This document shows positions 24,807 through 33,426 of a DNA stretch of 64,000 nt, piece by piece. Position numbers and translations under genes: made by a program. The notes under the pieces were generated by a model, which was not told the origin of the DNA, did no database searches, and was given only the letters and a program-made list of their open reading frames with translations. Every line of letters starts with the position of its first letter. Within the stretch, counting starts at the first letter, position 1. The DNA is from JANQIO01 sp036351375 (GTDB lineage Bacteria; Pseudomonadota; Gammaproteobacteria; Pseudomonadales; Halieaceae): the NCBI GenBank assembly GCA_036351375.1, contig JAZBOY010000092.1:1-64000 (forward strand). Reading direction: 5' to 3'.

Positions 24807-26104
24807 GGGCCTGGCTCTCGCGTCTCTCGAGCCTGCCGGTCTACCTGCGCAGCTTTATCAGCCATGTGCGCCGCAACGGCTTCGCGGCGGCGGTGGTCAA
24901 GGCCTACCAGTACGTTATCTGGGGTTTCGGCCACGGCTATGGCGGCAGCTTCCGCAGCTGGTTCGTGCGGACCGGCACCGATGCCGAAGCGGCGCCGGCG
25001 GCGGAAGTGTTCGCCAATGCCTCGATCCTGATCGTCGGCCCCCTTGACCTGCCCCAGTGTCGCAAGTATCGCGTGGTGCAGAAGCTGGAGCTGTTGTACG
25101 GGCAGGGCATCGATTGCCATATGAGCCATATCGATGACCAGGTACGGGTATACAACCTGATGCAAACGGCGACCCACCTGCTGTTCTACCGGGTGCTGGC
25201 CTCGCCGGTGGTCGATCACTACATCGCCGAGGCGCAGCGGCTGGGCCTGGTGCTGGCCCACGATATCGACGACCCCATTTTCGACGCCGACACCTACCGG
25301 GCCAATCGCAACCTGGAAACCCTGACCGAGGCAGAGCGTGAGCATCTGCTCGACTCGTCGGAGCTGCACCTCAAGCTTATGCGCCAGTGCCAGCACCAGC
25401 TGGTCAGCACCCGCGGCATGGCAGAGCGGGTTCAGGCTCTGCTGGGCGTCGAGGCGTTTGTCTGGCCCAACGTGGTAGACGCCGAAACCCAGCAGATTGC
25501 CGCGCGGCTGGAGGGTCGGCCCCGTGCAGCCACGGAGGAAACGGTGGTGGCGTATATGTCGGGTTCGCGGGCGCACGATCGCGATTTTGAATCCATAGCG
25601 CCGGTGCTGGCTGACATGCTGGAACAGCATCCCACGGTGGTGCTCATGCTGGTGGGCTATGTTGAGGTGCCGGCGCAGCTGGCCCCCTACAACGACCGGC
25701 TGCGGCGAATCCCCTTCGGCAATTACCACGAGTACTTCAACGCCCTGGCCCGGGCGGAACTGGTGGTGGTGCCGCTGCTGATCGATGCCTTCAATGACTG
25801 CAAGAGCGCCATCCGCTTTTACGAAGCGGCGCTGCTGGGCATCCCGGTGGTGGCTTCCCGGGTCGGCCAGTTCAGCGAAGTGATCGAACCCGGCGTGACC
25901 GGCTACCTGGCTTCCGACAGCGACGAGTGGTCCGCGGCCCTGTCCACGCTGCTGTCAGACGCGGCCCTGCGCCACCGGATGGGTGAGGCGGCGCAGTCGG
26001 CAGTAAACACCCGGCACACCTTGCAGGCCATCGTGCCGCAGGTACTGCCGTCGCTCGCGGCCATGGGTGTGAACTCCGGCTCAGCTGCGGGGGGCGAGGC
26101 ATGA
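24803..26104 (+). CDS. GT4-like glycosyltransferase
   Basis: The protein has 433 residues from ATG 24803, which overlaps the preceding stop by four bases; the longer reading crosses that gene in another frame. The C-terminal half has the GT-B donor site pattern: VLMLVGYVEVPAQLA, RIPFGNYHEYFNALARAELV, and KSAIRFYEAALLGIPVVAS with the Glu pair of GT4 enzymes. The N-terminal half (ILIVGPLDLPQCRKYRVVQK, HDIDDPIFDADTYR) matches proteins annotated as glycosyltransferases in O-antigen clusters. It is coupled again by a four-base overlap to the next GT4 gene. Expected at the cytoplasmic membrane face. Confidence 0.78.
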   Translation: MRAWLSRLSSLPVYLRSFISHVRRNGFAAAVVKAYQYVIWGFGHGYGGSFRSWFVRTGTDAEAAPAAEVFANASILIVGPLDLPQCRKYRVVQKLELLYGQGIDCHMSHIDDQVRVYNLMQTATHLLFYRVLASPVVDHYIAEAQRLGLVLAHDIDDPIFDADTYRANRNLETLTEAEREHLLDSSELHLKLMRQCQHQLVSTRGMAERVQALLGVEAFVWPNVVDAETQQIAARLEGRPRAATEETVVAYMSGSRAHDRDFESIAPVLADMLEQHPTVVLMLVGYVEVPAQLAPYNDRLRRIPFGNYHEYFNALARAELVVVPLLIDAFNDCKSAIRFYEAALLGIPVVASRVGQFSEVIEPGVTGYLASDSDEWSAALSTLLSDAALRHRMGEAAQSAVNTRHTLQAIVPQVLPSLAAMGVNSGSAAGGEA

Positions 26105-27321
26105 GCAGGCGACTGCTGGTGCTCAATGTGCACTACGCGCCGCAGAGTTTCGGCGGCGCCACCGTGGTGGCGGAAGCGCTGAACGAAAGCCTGGCCCGCG
26201 ATCTCGGTTGGCATGTGACGGTCATTACCACCCACGTGGATCCGGCGATCCCGGCCTACAACCTGCGCCGCTACCGGGCCAAGTCAGTCGACATCATTTC
26301 CATCAACCTGCCGACCGAAAAACGTTACAGCGACGAGTACCAGAATATCTACGTCGACCAGCTTATCGAGAGCCTGCTGCCCCGGCTGGCGCCGGATGTG
26401 GTGCACGCCCACGCGGTGCAGCGACTGGGCTGCGGCTATTTTGCCGCGATCAAGTCGCGTGGTATTCCGCTGGTGGTCACGGTGCACGACGCCTGGTGGT
26501 TGTGTGACCGGCAGTTCATGGTCGACCTCAACGGCCGCTACTGTTTCCAGCGGGAAATCTCGGTGCAGCGCTGTCGCTACTGTGTGGACCGTCCGGATGA
26601 GTTCGAGAACAAGCTCGGGGTGATGAAAGAGGGCCTGTCGATGGCAGACCTGGTGCTGGCACCCAGCCAGTTCCAGGCCGACCTGTATACGGCCAACGGC
26701 ATCAACACCTGCCGGGTTAACGGCAACGGCATCGTACCGCCGCGTGAGCCCACACCCGGTGCCAGGCTGGGTGACAAGAAACTCAGCTTTGGCTTTCTGG
26801 GCGGCCCGGGACCCCTGAAAGGCGCCCCGGTTATTGTCGAGGCCCTCAACCAGCTGCCTGAATACCGCGACTACGTACTGAAGGTGGTCGATGCGGCGCA
26901 GAACGTCGGCGTGAGCTGGCAGGACCCTGCGTTCTGGCAGGTGCCCGGCGAGGTGGAGTTCACTCCGGCCTACGATCAGAGCGGCATCGACGACTTCTAC
27001 GCCGGCATAGACGTGCTACTGTTTCCCTCGCAATGGAAGGAGAGCTTCGGCCTCACGGTGCGCGAGGCGCTGGCGCGCCATGTCTGGGTGATTGCCTGTA
27101 GCGAGGGCGGCGTGGGCGAGGCGATCCGCGATGGAGACAACGGCGAACTGATTCCCATGACAGCCAACCCGGAGCCCCTGCGCGCGGCAATCGCCCGCTG
27201 CCTGGCGCAGCCGGACCGCATGCGCGCCCATCGCAATCCCCACGCCGACAGCATTCGCCTGTTCCCTGAGCAGGCGCGGGAGCTGGACGGCTGGCTGCGG
27301 GCGCTGGTGGACGCGCCGTGA
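26101..27321 (+). CDS. GT4 family glycosyltransferase
   Basis: This 406-residue GT-B enzyme opens with the glycine-rich acceptor loop LVLNVHYAPQSFGGATVVAE. It then shows VVHAHAVQRLG, a Cys-rich insertion (CDRQFMVDLNGRYCF, CRYC), and the donor-binding region FPSQWKESFGLTVREALA ending VWVIACSEGGVGEAI. The insertion with three or four Cys (near 138-160) is seen in GT4 enzymes that carry a structural metal or disulfide. It overlaps the upstream gene by 4 bases and the downstream sulfotransferase-like gene by 4 bases, so translation of the operon is tightly coupled. Confidence 0.88.
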   Translation: MSRRLLVLNVHYAPQSFGGATVVAEALNESLARDLGWHVTVITTHVDPAIPAYNLRRYRAKSVDIISINLPTEKRYSDEYQNIYVDQLIESLLPRLAPDVVHAHAVQRLGCGYFAAIKSRGIPLVVTVHDAWWLCDRQFMVDLNGRYCFQREISVQRCRYCVDRPDEFENKLGVMKEGLSMADLVLAPSQFQADLYTANGINTCRVNGNGIVPPREPTPGARLGDKKLSFGFLGGPGPLKGAPVIVEALNQLPEYRDYVLKVVDAAQNVGVSWQDPAFWQVPGEVEFTPAYDQSGIDDFYAGIDVLLFPSQWKESFGLTVREALARHVWVIACSEGGVGEAIRDGDNGELIPMTANPEPLRAAIARCLAQPDRMRAHRNPHADSIRLFPEQARELDGWLRALVDAP

Positions 27322-28427
27322 AGCCGCAGCTGATCATCCACATCGGCCGCCCCAAGGTCGGCTCCACGGCGTTGCAGGGTTTCCTGAATCAGAATCGCGA
27401 CGCGCTGGCAAAGCAGGGGGTGTGCTACCCGAAGACCGGCCTCTATCACGGCGCCTCGCATCACTTCTCGCTGGTGTTCCTGCCCGGGTTGCCCGACTAC
27501 GCGGTGGTGCAGGACCTCGACCCCGACCAGCTCTATGCCACCCTGGCGCAAGAGGTGGTCGCCAGCGGCCTGTCGCGGGCGGTGATCTCCTCGGAGAATT
27601 TCTGGCTGGTGAAGCCGGACCGGCTCAAGCCGCTGCTGAACGAACGCTTCGATGTGAAAATCGTTGCCTACCTGCGCCGCCAGGACGAGGTGATGGTGTC
27701 GAGCTTCGTGCAGGAGATCCGCGGCGGCATGCTGTCCCTCGATACCCCTATGGACGAGTACCTGGCCGACAAGGGTCGACTCAAGCTGTTGGACTACGAC
27801 GCGGTGCTGGCCAACTGGGAGGCCGCCTTCGGTATCGAGAATGTCAGTGTGCGGCTCTTCGAGGCGATGGAAGCGGGCATTGAGCGTGACTTCCTGGCAT
27901 TATTCGGTCTCGACGCTGACCGCGATTTCCGCTTCAGCGAGGCGCGGCGGAATGCCAGCCCGGCGCTGGACCTGCTGCGCATGCTGGAAACCCTGCGCGG
28001 CTACCCGGTGGGAGAAGTTGCCCATCGCCAGCTCTCCGGCATCCTCACCGAGGTTTCCGAGCAGCTTGGTATTGAAGATGGCTTCGATGCCAAACGCCTG
28101 ATTTCCAGCGCCCAGCGCCGGCAGGTAATGGCGAGCTTCGAAGCCAGCAACCGGCGCCTGTTTGAGCGTCACGATTGCGACGGCCATCGGTTCCCGGAGG
28201 TGGTCGCGGCAGCCGATGAAGCGGCACCAGAGATACCCGACCTCAACCGCGAGCAGCGTGCCCTGCTGGGCGTGATCGCCTACCAGCAGCGCCAGATCCA
28301 GATACTCATCAATCGCGTCAGCCATCTGGAACGCAGCAAGGGTGGGCCGATCGTGGTGGAAGCACCCCGGGCGGCCCCGGGTCCCGGTTTCTTCAGGGGC
28401 CTGTTGCGTCGCCTCGGGCTGGGCTGA
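27318..28427 (+). CDS. sulfotransferase-family protein
   Basis: This 369-residue protein uses GTG 27318 as start, overlapping the GT4 stop by four bases. The N-terminal strand and loop LIIHIGRPKVGSTALQGFL form a PAPS-binding-like P-loop. VKIVAYLRRQDEVMVSSFVQ is the usual second phosphate-binding block with Arg and Ser. The C-terminal 60 residues are helical (LLGVIAYQQRQIQILINRV) and end in a basic segment (GLLRRLGLG) that might touch the membrane. It closes the plus-strand GT operon. It likely sulfates a sugar of the exported glycan, although the acceptor is not known. Its 3' end overlaps the convergent AlgX-like gene by 35 bases. Confidence 0.7.
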   Translation: MKPQLIIHIGRPKVGSTALQGFLNQNRDALAKQGVCYPKTGLYHGASHHFSLVFLPGLPDYAVVQDLDPDQLYATLAQEVVASGLSRAVISSENFWLVKPDRLKPLLNERFDVKIVAYLRRQDEVMVSSFVQEIRGGMLSLDTPMDEYLADKGRLKLLDYDAVLANWEAAFGIENVSVRLFEAMEAGIERDFLALFGLDADRDFRFSEARRNASPALDLLRMLETLRGYPVGEVAHRQLSGILTEVSEQLGIEDGFDAKRLISSAQRRQVMASFEASNRRLFERHDCDGHRFPEVVAAADEAAPEIPDLNREQRALLGVIAYQQRQIQILINRVSHLERSKGGPIVVEAPRAAPGPGFFRGLLRRLGLG

Positions 28428-29505
28428 GCGCCACCGGAGTCGCCTCCAGCAGGGCCGGCCAGCGCCGGCGAATTTCTTCAAGCGTCAGCTCCGCCGCCAG
28501 CCGTTGCCCGTCCGGGTTCCAGTGGGTGTCGTAGCGGAAGTAGAGATCGCGACCGCGCTCCGACCGGAACAACGGGAACAGGTTGACCAGCGGGAAGTCG
28601 CCGGCCTCCAGCCGCGTGGCGATGCGGGTGCCGCGCTCCATGGCTTCAGCCTTCGCCAGCGGCGGCGCATAGACGGTTTGCCGGGCGGGAATGATCATCG
28701 CCAGGTAGGCATAGCCCAGCCCCTCGATGACCCGGCGGCGCCGTTCCATCAGCACGATCACGTCTTCCAGCGGTGAACCGTCGGTGGTGTTGGCGAGAGT
28801 CAGGTAGGGCCGGTGGCCGTGTACCCGGTATTCCTTGAAGTCCTTTTTCAGGCGCCGCCACTGGCGGGCAAGGATATCCGGCAGCCACCAGCTCGGCCGC
28901 AGAATGCCGCGCAGCATGGCGCGGTGCGGCGGCTGGTCCTGGCCCGCCAGCGGCTGGTAAGGCCGCAGGGACTCGCCCCGCAGGCCGTAGACCTGCCGCG
29001 CCAGGTTGCGCTTGGCGAGGTGGCGTTCGTGGTAGATATCGATCACCAGCTCGACGTTTTCCAGACCCGGCCGAGACAGGGTGGACAGCAGCTCCCCATG
29101 GGCGCCGTTGAAGGTGGCCACCGTACCCAGCTCGGCCAGCTGCCAGGCAAAGGTTTGCTGATCGGATACGCCGGAGCCGAACACGTTGGAGCGCCCCTGG
29201 ATGAATATCCGCGGCGGTCCCAGGTCGGTCGGCACCGAACGGAAGCCGTCTGCATCGGTGCTGGCGACCGTATCGCGCGCTTCCTGGTAGTAGAAGAAAT
29301 ACTGGTGGCCCAGGTCTGAGTACTCGGTGCCTTCCCAGTAGGAGTCTTCGGTAGTGGTGGCGCTCGACCAGGCGCGCAGGTATTCCCAGGCGCGGTAGTA
29401 GAACAGCTCCGGCCGCGCCAGGTAGAGAACGATGACGGCAGCCTGCAACACCAGTACCGCGATGAGCACCGAGGCAAAGCTGCGCAGGAACGGGTGGCTG
29501 GACAT
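28393..29505 (-). CDS. AlgX/AlgJ-like SGNH acetyltransferase partner
   Basis: The protein has 370 residues from ATG 29505, which gives one N-terminal membrane anchor (FASVLIAVLVLQAAVIVLYL); the longer reading is MBOAT sequence in another frame. The periplasmic body has a Ser block written GRSNVFGSGV, where the typical GDS is changed to GRS. Near the end it has YDTHWNPDGQRLAAE, the DxHW signature of AlgJ and AlgX. ARQTVYAPP and YLAMIIPARQ also recall those proteins. It follows the MBOAT gene by 5 bases in the same operon. The pair should acetylate the polysaccharide in the periplasm. The changed Asp in the Ser block makes activity less certain. Confidence 0.75.
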   Translation of the reverse strand: MSSHPFLRSFASVLIAVLVLQAAVIVLYLARPELFYYRAWEYLRAWSSATTTEDSYWEGTEYSDLGHQYFFYYQEARDTVASTDADGFRSVPTDLGPPRIFIQGRSNVFGSGVSDQQTFAWQLAELGTVATFNGAHGELLSTLSRPGLENVELVIDIYHERHLAKRNLARQVYGLRGESLRPYQPLAGQDQPPHRAMLRGILRPSWWLPDILARQWRRLKKDFKEYRVHGHRPYLTLANTTDGSPLEDVIVLMERRRRVIEGLGYAYLAMIIPARQTVYAPPLAKAEAMERGTRIATRLEAGDFPLVNLFPLFRSERGRDLYFRYDTHWNPDGQRLAAELTLEEIRRRWPALLEATPVALSPARGDATGP

Positions 29506-29510
29506 GGCGT

Positions 29511-30944
29511 TCAAAACTGAAAGTAGATAAAAGCCTGGTCGGGCGGGCTGCCCACCACCGGCTGGAATACCAGGGTCGCCGCGATCAGTCCGAGGGCAAG
29601 CCCCCAGCCGGCGGTCGGCCGCCACTGCCAGCGCGCGGGGATGTCCTGGGTGGGCCGTTCGCGGTAGATCTGCGAGGTGTTTGGCGCCAGCCAAACCACC
29701 GCCAGCAGGGCCAGCAACACGGTGATCACTAGGTATTCGTCGTGCGCATAGGCGGTAAATTCCACACCGCCGAACATCCGCCGGTACACCAGCCAGGCGT
29801 GCTCCAGGCTGGGCGAGCGAAAGATGACAAGAGCCAGCGCCCAGAAGTTGAAGGTGAGCAGGGTGCCCAGCCAGCCGGGCATCTTCAGGCCCAGGTCGCG
29901 CCAGACCTGGTGCAGCATCACAGCTGCGCCGTGCAGGGCGCCAAATACCACGAAGTTCCAGCCGGCGCCGTGCCATATGCCCGTCACCAGGAAGGCGATG
30001 AACAGGTTCGCGTACATGCGTGCATGGCCGCGCTTGCCGGCACCCAGCGGCGCGTACACGTAGCGCATGATGAAGTCGCTGAGGGTGATGTGCCAGCGCC
30101 GCCAGATGTCACGAATATTGCCGGCCCGGTACGGGCTGTTGAAGTTGATGGGCAGCTTGATGCCGAACATCATCGCCGCGCCGATGGCCATGTCCGAATA
30201 GCCGCTGAAGTCGAAATAGAGCTGGAAGGTATAGGCGTAGGTGGCGATCCAGGCGTTGAGGCCGGTGACAAAGTCCGGGTTGCTGGCATCAAACACCAGG
30301 GTGACCCAGGGTATCAGCTGGTCGGCGATCGCGACTTTCTTGAACATCCCGGCCACAAAGATGCTCACTCCCAGCGCCAGGCGGTTGGCGTCCACACCCT
30401 TGAGCCGGTCCGGCGCCAGCTGCGGAATCAGCTTGCGGTGGTGCACGATCGGCCCGGCAATCAGCTGTGGGAAGAAGCAGACAAACAGGCTGTAGCGCAG
30501 GAACGGGTAGGGCGGGGCGTCGCCGCGGTAGGCGTCGACCACATAGGCAACCTGCTGCAGGGTAAAGAAAGAAATCGCCAGCGGCAGCACGATGGACTCG
30601 AGGTGGAAGCTTGCCCCCGCCAGTTGGTTGCCAGCATCGACAACGAAGTTGGCGTACTTGAAGTAACCCAGCAGCCCCAGGTTGCCCGCCAGTGCGATCA
30701 ACAGCAGCCCCTTGCGGGAGCGCGGCGCGCTGCGACTCATGCTGCTGCCAAGGGCGTAGTTGAACAGGATCGAGCCGACAATCAGTACCAGGTACTGGGG
30801 GTTCCACCAGCCGTAGAAAAACAGTGATGCGGCGACCAGCCATGCCACGCACAGGGTGGGACGATGCCGCGTGACCAGCAGGTGGTAGACCAGCAGCGCA
30901 ACCGGCAGGAACAGGCAGAAATAGACGTGGGAGATGAATAGCAA
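29511..30944 (-). CDS. MBOAT family O-acyltransferase, second copy
   Basis: This 477-residue polytopic protein is homologous to the MBOAT at 17359-18771. Shared signatures are YFDFSGYSDMAIGAAMMFG, NFNSPYRAGNIRDIWRRWHI and the catalytic-His block GIWHGAGWNFVVFG. Both copies also share LFVCFFPQLIAGPIVHH. The start at ATG 30944 gives MLFISHVYFCLFLP. It precedes the AlgX-like gene by 5 bases and follows the sulfotransferase gene on the same strand. Two non-identical MBOAT/SGNH pairs imply two acetylation sites or two acyl acceptors on the glycan. Confidence 0.92.
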   Translation of the reverse strand: MLFISHVYFCLFLPVALLVYHLLVTRHRPTLCVAWLVAASLFFYGWWNPQYLVLIVGSILFNYALGSSMSRSAPRSRKGLLLIALAGNLGLLGYFKYANFVVDAGNQLAGASFHLESIVLPLAISFFTLQQVAYVVDAYRGDAPPYPFLRYSLFVCFFPQLIAGPIVHHRKLIPQLAPDRLKGVDANRLALGVSIFVAGMFKKVAIADQLIPWVTLVFDASNPDFVTGLNAWIATYAYTFQLYFDFSGYSDMAIGAAMMFGIKLPINFNSPYRAGNIRDIWRRWHITLSDFIMRYVYAPLGAGKRGHARMYANLFIAFLVTGIWHGAGWNFVVFGALHGAAVMLHQVWRDLGLKMPGWLGTLLTFNFWALALVIFRSPSLEHAWLVYRRMFGGVEFTAYAHDEYLVITVLLALLAVVWLAPNTSQIYRERPTQDIPARWQWRPTAGWGLALGLIAATLVFQPVVGSPPDQAFIYFQF

Positions 30945-30977
30945 GCCGGAGAGTCTCTTCTGAAGCAGGCGCCCGCG

Positions 30978-31685
30978 CTAGGGGGCGGCACTAACTTCCA
31001 CCAATTCCCGGTAAATCGCAAGCGCCTCGCCGCGCAGCCCCTGCTCGCCGACGGCCTGGAAGTGGATCAGGCCGCCATCGTAGAAACTGTCGCCGGGGGC
31101 CGTTGCAGACAGTCCCAGTTGGCTGGCCGCTTCATCTACAGCGGCGAGGAACCGCTCCCGGTCCCAGTCGAAGCACAGCAGCGGAAATGGCTGCTGGCGA
31201 TAACGCTGCAGCAACAGGCGATTGTAGTGGCACCACAGTGCCAGCGCCTGTTCCTCACCGAGCGCTGTGCCCTCGCGCCGCAGCAGGGAGCGGATGACTG
31301 CCAGCGGATGCCGGAACACGCCCACCGTCTGCAGGCCGGGAATCAGCACGTCCCAGAACTCCAGCACCAGCAGGGAGCGCGGGTCCTTGAACCCCCAGGG
31401 CTGGTCCGCCGGGAACGTCTCGCAGAGTTTCCTCGCCCAGCGCTCCAGTGATTCGTCCCAGCGCAGCTTGCGCGGCGGCTGACGCCAGTCGCCTCCGTTG
31501 GCCTCGAGCAGCGCGCTGTTGATGTCGAGGAAGTCCTGGTTCTCGCGATTGCCGCGCTGGTTGAAACGATTCCACTGGTAGTGCTTGCCCAGAACCAGTC
31601 CCCGCTGCTGCAGCAGGCCGGTAAGGCAGCTGGTGCCGCTGCGATGCATACCGACTATGCAGGTCGCCTGAGAGGGTTCGCTCAC
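30978..31685 (-). CDS. sulfotransferase-family protein
   Basis: The protein has 235 residues. I start at GTG 31685 (VSEPSQATCIVGMHRSGTS), since the 91 codons of longer reading are unlike a conserved domain and overlap the divergent GT2 promoter region. The P-loop CIVGMHRSGTSCLTGLLQ is the PAPS loop of the Sulfotransfer_3-like group. PWGFKDPRSLLVLEFWDVL and GVFRHPLAVIRSLLRR complete the nucleotide-binding set. It is 33 bases upstream of the MBOAT gene, so the unit sulfotransferase-MBOAT-AlgX-like probably forms one operon modifying the same glycan. Confidence 0.8.
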   Translation of the reverse strand: MSEPSQATCIVGMHRSGTSCLTGLLQQRGLVLGKHYQWNRFNQRGNRENQDFLDINSALLEANGGDWRQPPRKLRWDESLERWARKLCETFPADQPWGFKDPRSLLVLEFWDVLIPGLQTVGVFRHPLAVIRSLLRREGTALGEEQALALWCHYNRLLLQRYRQQPFPLLCFDWDRERFLAAVDEAASQLGLSATAPGDSFYDGGLIHFQAVGEQGLRGEALAIYRELVEVSAAP

Positions 31686-31830
31686 GGGTAGGCTTTCTGT
31701 AGGCTGTGGATGGAGTCTTGCACGGCTTCGATACCGGCGCGGCGGATGGTAATATTTGCTCCCCGCCTCGTGCAAGCGTGCGGTCAGGGTAAGCGGTATC
31801 GCCTGAAGCTCGACAACAGCCCGCCACAGA

Positions 31831-32751
31831 GTGAGCACTGTGAGTTCAACGAACGAGATGAAGCTCGAAGTATTCGAAGCGGCGCCGGCAGCCGTGGGTG
31901 CACCCTGGACCGCTACCGCGGGTCCTCTGGACGTGTCCGTCTCCATGGTGACATTCAACAGCGAGTTCAGCCTGTTGCAGAAAACCCTGGACGGCCTGCG
32001 GCGGGCACTGCGCTATGCCCGCGAGCAGGGGCTGGAGCTGCGGCTGCAGCTGCTGCTGGTGGACAACTCCACCAATGCCCACTACCGGCAGCGGGTACGC
32101 GACCTGGTGCTGGCTCGCGACAGCGACCGCTTCGACCAGGTGGATGTCTGGCACCCCGGTGGCAATATCGGCTACGGGGCTGCCCACAATCAGGCCCTGC
32201 AGCGCGCCCAGAGTGACTACCACCTGATTCTCAACCCGGATGTGGAGCTGGCGGAGGACGCCCTCTATTCGGGACTTGAATACATTTGGCGTCACCGCGA
32301 CGTGGCGGCCGTCAGCCCGCGGGCGACCGATGGCAGTGGCCAGGTCCAGTACCTCTGCAAGCGCTATCCGTCCGTGCTGGTATTGATGCTGCGAGCCTTC
32401 GCGCCCGAGCTGGTAAAAGCGCGCTTCGAGAATTACCTGCACAGCTACGAGATTCGCGATGCCTGTAGCAACGGTACCGCCGCCGATGTGCCGCTGGTGA
32501 GTGGCTGCTGTATGTATGCCCGCACCGAGGCGCTGCGGCAGGCACAGGGTTTTTCAGACCAGTTCTTTATGTACTTTGAAGACTTCGACCTGTCACTGCG
32601 GCTGCAGCCACTGGGTCGTCTCGTCTACCTGCCGAGCATGCATATCGTGCATCACGGCGGTTATTCGGCGCGCAAGGGCATGCGGCATATCAGCATGTTC
32701 GTGCAGTCGGGCTGGAAGTTCTTCCGCCGCCATGGCTGGTGCTGGGTCTAG
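31831..32751 (+). CDS. GT2 glycosyltransferase, rhamnosyltransferase-like
   Basis: The protein has up to 306 residues. The GT-A core contains VSVSMVTFNSEFSLLQKTL, LLLVDNSTN, GGNIGYGAAHNQAL and the acidic motif LILNPDVELAEDAL. FFMYFEDFDLSLRL follows near residue 240, as in WbbL-type dTDP-rhamnosyltransferases. Three start codons are in frame: GTG 31831, GTG 31840 and ATG 31858. The ATG (MKLEVFEAAP) is the most conventional but no strong Shine-Dalgarno separates them, so the longest is given. Its stop overlaps the convergent DUF4124 gene by 4 bases. It marks the right edge of the polysaccharide region. Confidence 0.85.
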   Translation: MSTVSSTNEMKLEVFEAAPAAVGAPWTATAGPLDVSVSMVTFNSEFSLLQKTLDGLRRALRYAREQGLELRLQLLLVDNSTNAHYRQRVRDLVLARDSDRFDQVDVWHPGGNIGYGAAHNQALQRAQSDYHLILNPDVELAEDALYSGLEYIWRHRDVAAVSPRATDGSGQVQYLCKRYPSVLVLMLRAFAPELVKARFENYLHSYEIRDACSNGTAADVPLVSGCCMYARTEALRQAQGFSDQFFMYFEDFDLSLRLQPLGRLVYLPSMHIVHHGGYSARKGMRHISMFVQSGWKFFRRHGWCWV

Positions 32752-33347
32752 CGGCCGTAGAATTCCCGGCGCGCGCCGCCCTTGTAACGCTTGCGGATCA
32801 GAGTAGCCGGGTACTCGTTGTAGCGGCTGATGACATCACGCGTCACTTCTGGTGAGCCCGGGAGGCCCGGGCGCAGAGGAGGTCTGAAGCCGGGAGGATG
32901 GGCGATCGGCGGGCGCGGCCGCAGGGGCGGGTGTCCCCAGCCCGGTCGCAGGATGCCGCCACGGCGGACGATGGTCCGATAGGGCGGGTAGTAGTCCTGG
33001 TAGGCGGGTGCCGGATTGGCCGCCGCCTCAGCCGCCCTGGCCTCGGCGCGCAGCTTGGCACGATGTGCCTCGCGCTCGCGGCGGTCGGCGGCCATGCGAT
33101 CGGTGGTTTCACGCATTGCTTCGAGCCGCGCGCTGACCAGTTCCGAGGGCCTGACGTCCGGCACGCTGTAATCCAGGACTTCCACCGGTGCACCGGCCGG
33201 TGGCGGCTGGTCGGAGAAGCTCACCCGTCCCCGTTCATCCACAGTCTTGTAAACGGTGGTCGCTGCCAGTGGCGCGGCGGCCAGCAGCAGGCCGAGCGCC
33301 AGCACCCTGACAGGCCATTGAGCGCCGTGATGTCGTCCGTAAACCAT
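32748..33347 (-). CDS. secreted DUF4124-domain protein
   Basis: This protein has 199 residues from ATG 33347, which directly precedes a signal peptide (PVRVLALGLLLAAAPLAA); an alternative in-frame ATG lies at 33365. After cleavage it opens with TTVYKTVDERGRVSFSDQPP, the typical DUF4124 module found in many gammaproteobacterial periplasmic proteins. An Ala/Arg-rich helical linker follows (RREREAHRAKLRAEARAAEA), then a Pro/Arg-rich tail (LRPRPPIAHPPGFRPPLRPG). Function is unknown; DUF4124 proteins are often thought to bind envelope polymers. It is a single minus-strand gene, convergent with the GT2. Confidence 0.78.
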   Translation of the reverse strand: MVYGRHHGAQWPVRVLALGLLLAAAPLAATTVYKTVDERGRVSFSDQPPPAGAPVEVLDYSVPDVRPSELVSARLEAMRETTDRMAADRREREAHRAKLRAEARAAEAAANPAPAYQDYYPPYRTIVRRGGILRPGWGHPPLRPRPPIAHPPGFRPPLRPGLPGSPEVTRDVISRYNEYPATLIRKRYKGGARREFYGR

Positions 33348-33426
33348 ACCTGAAGGATAGTCCATTGCCCCGCTGGCCGCCCACCGCGTACTTGGCAGGA
33401 CAGGTCCCCGGGCTTACCATGCCGCC

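Noticed and set aside
30978..31958. 326-residue version of the sulfotransferase
   Set aside because: The extra N-terminus overlaps the divergent GT2 gene and lacks domain character; the P-loop follows directly after the chosen GTG.
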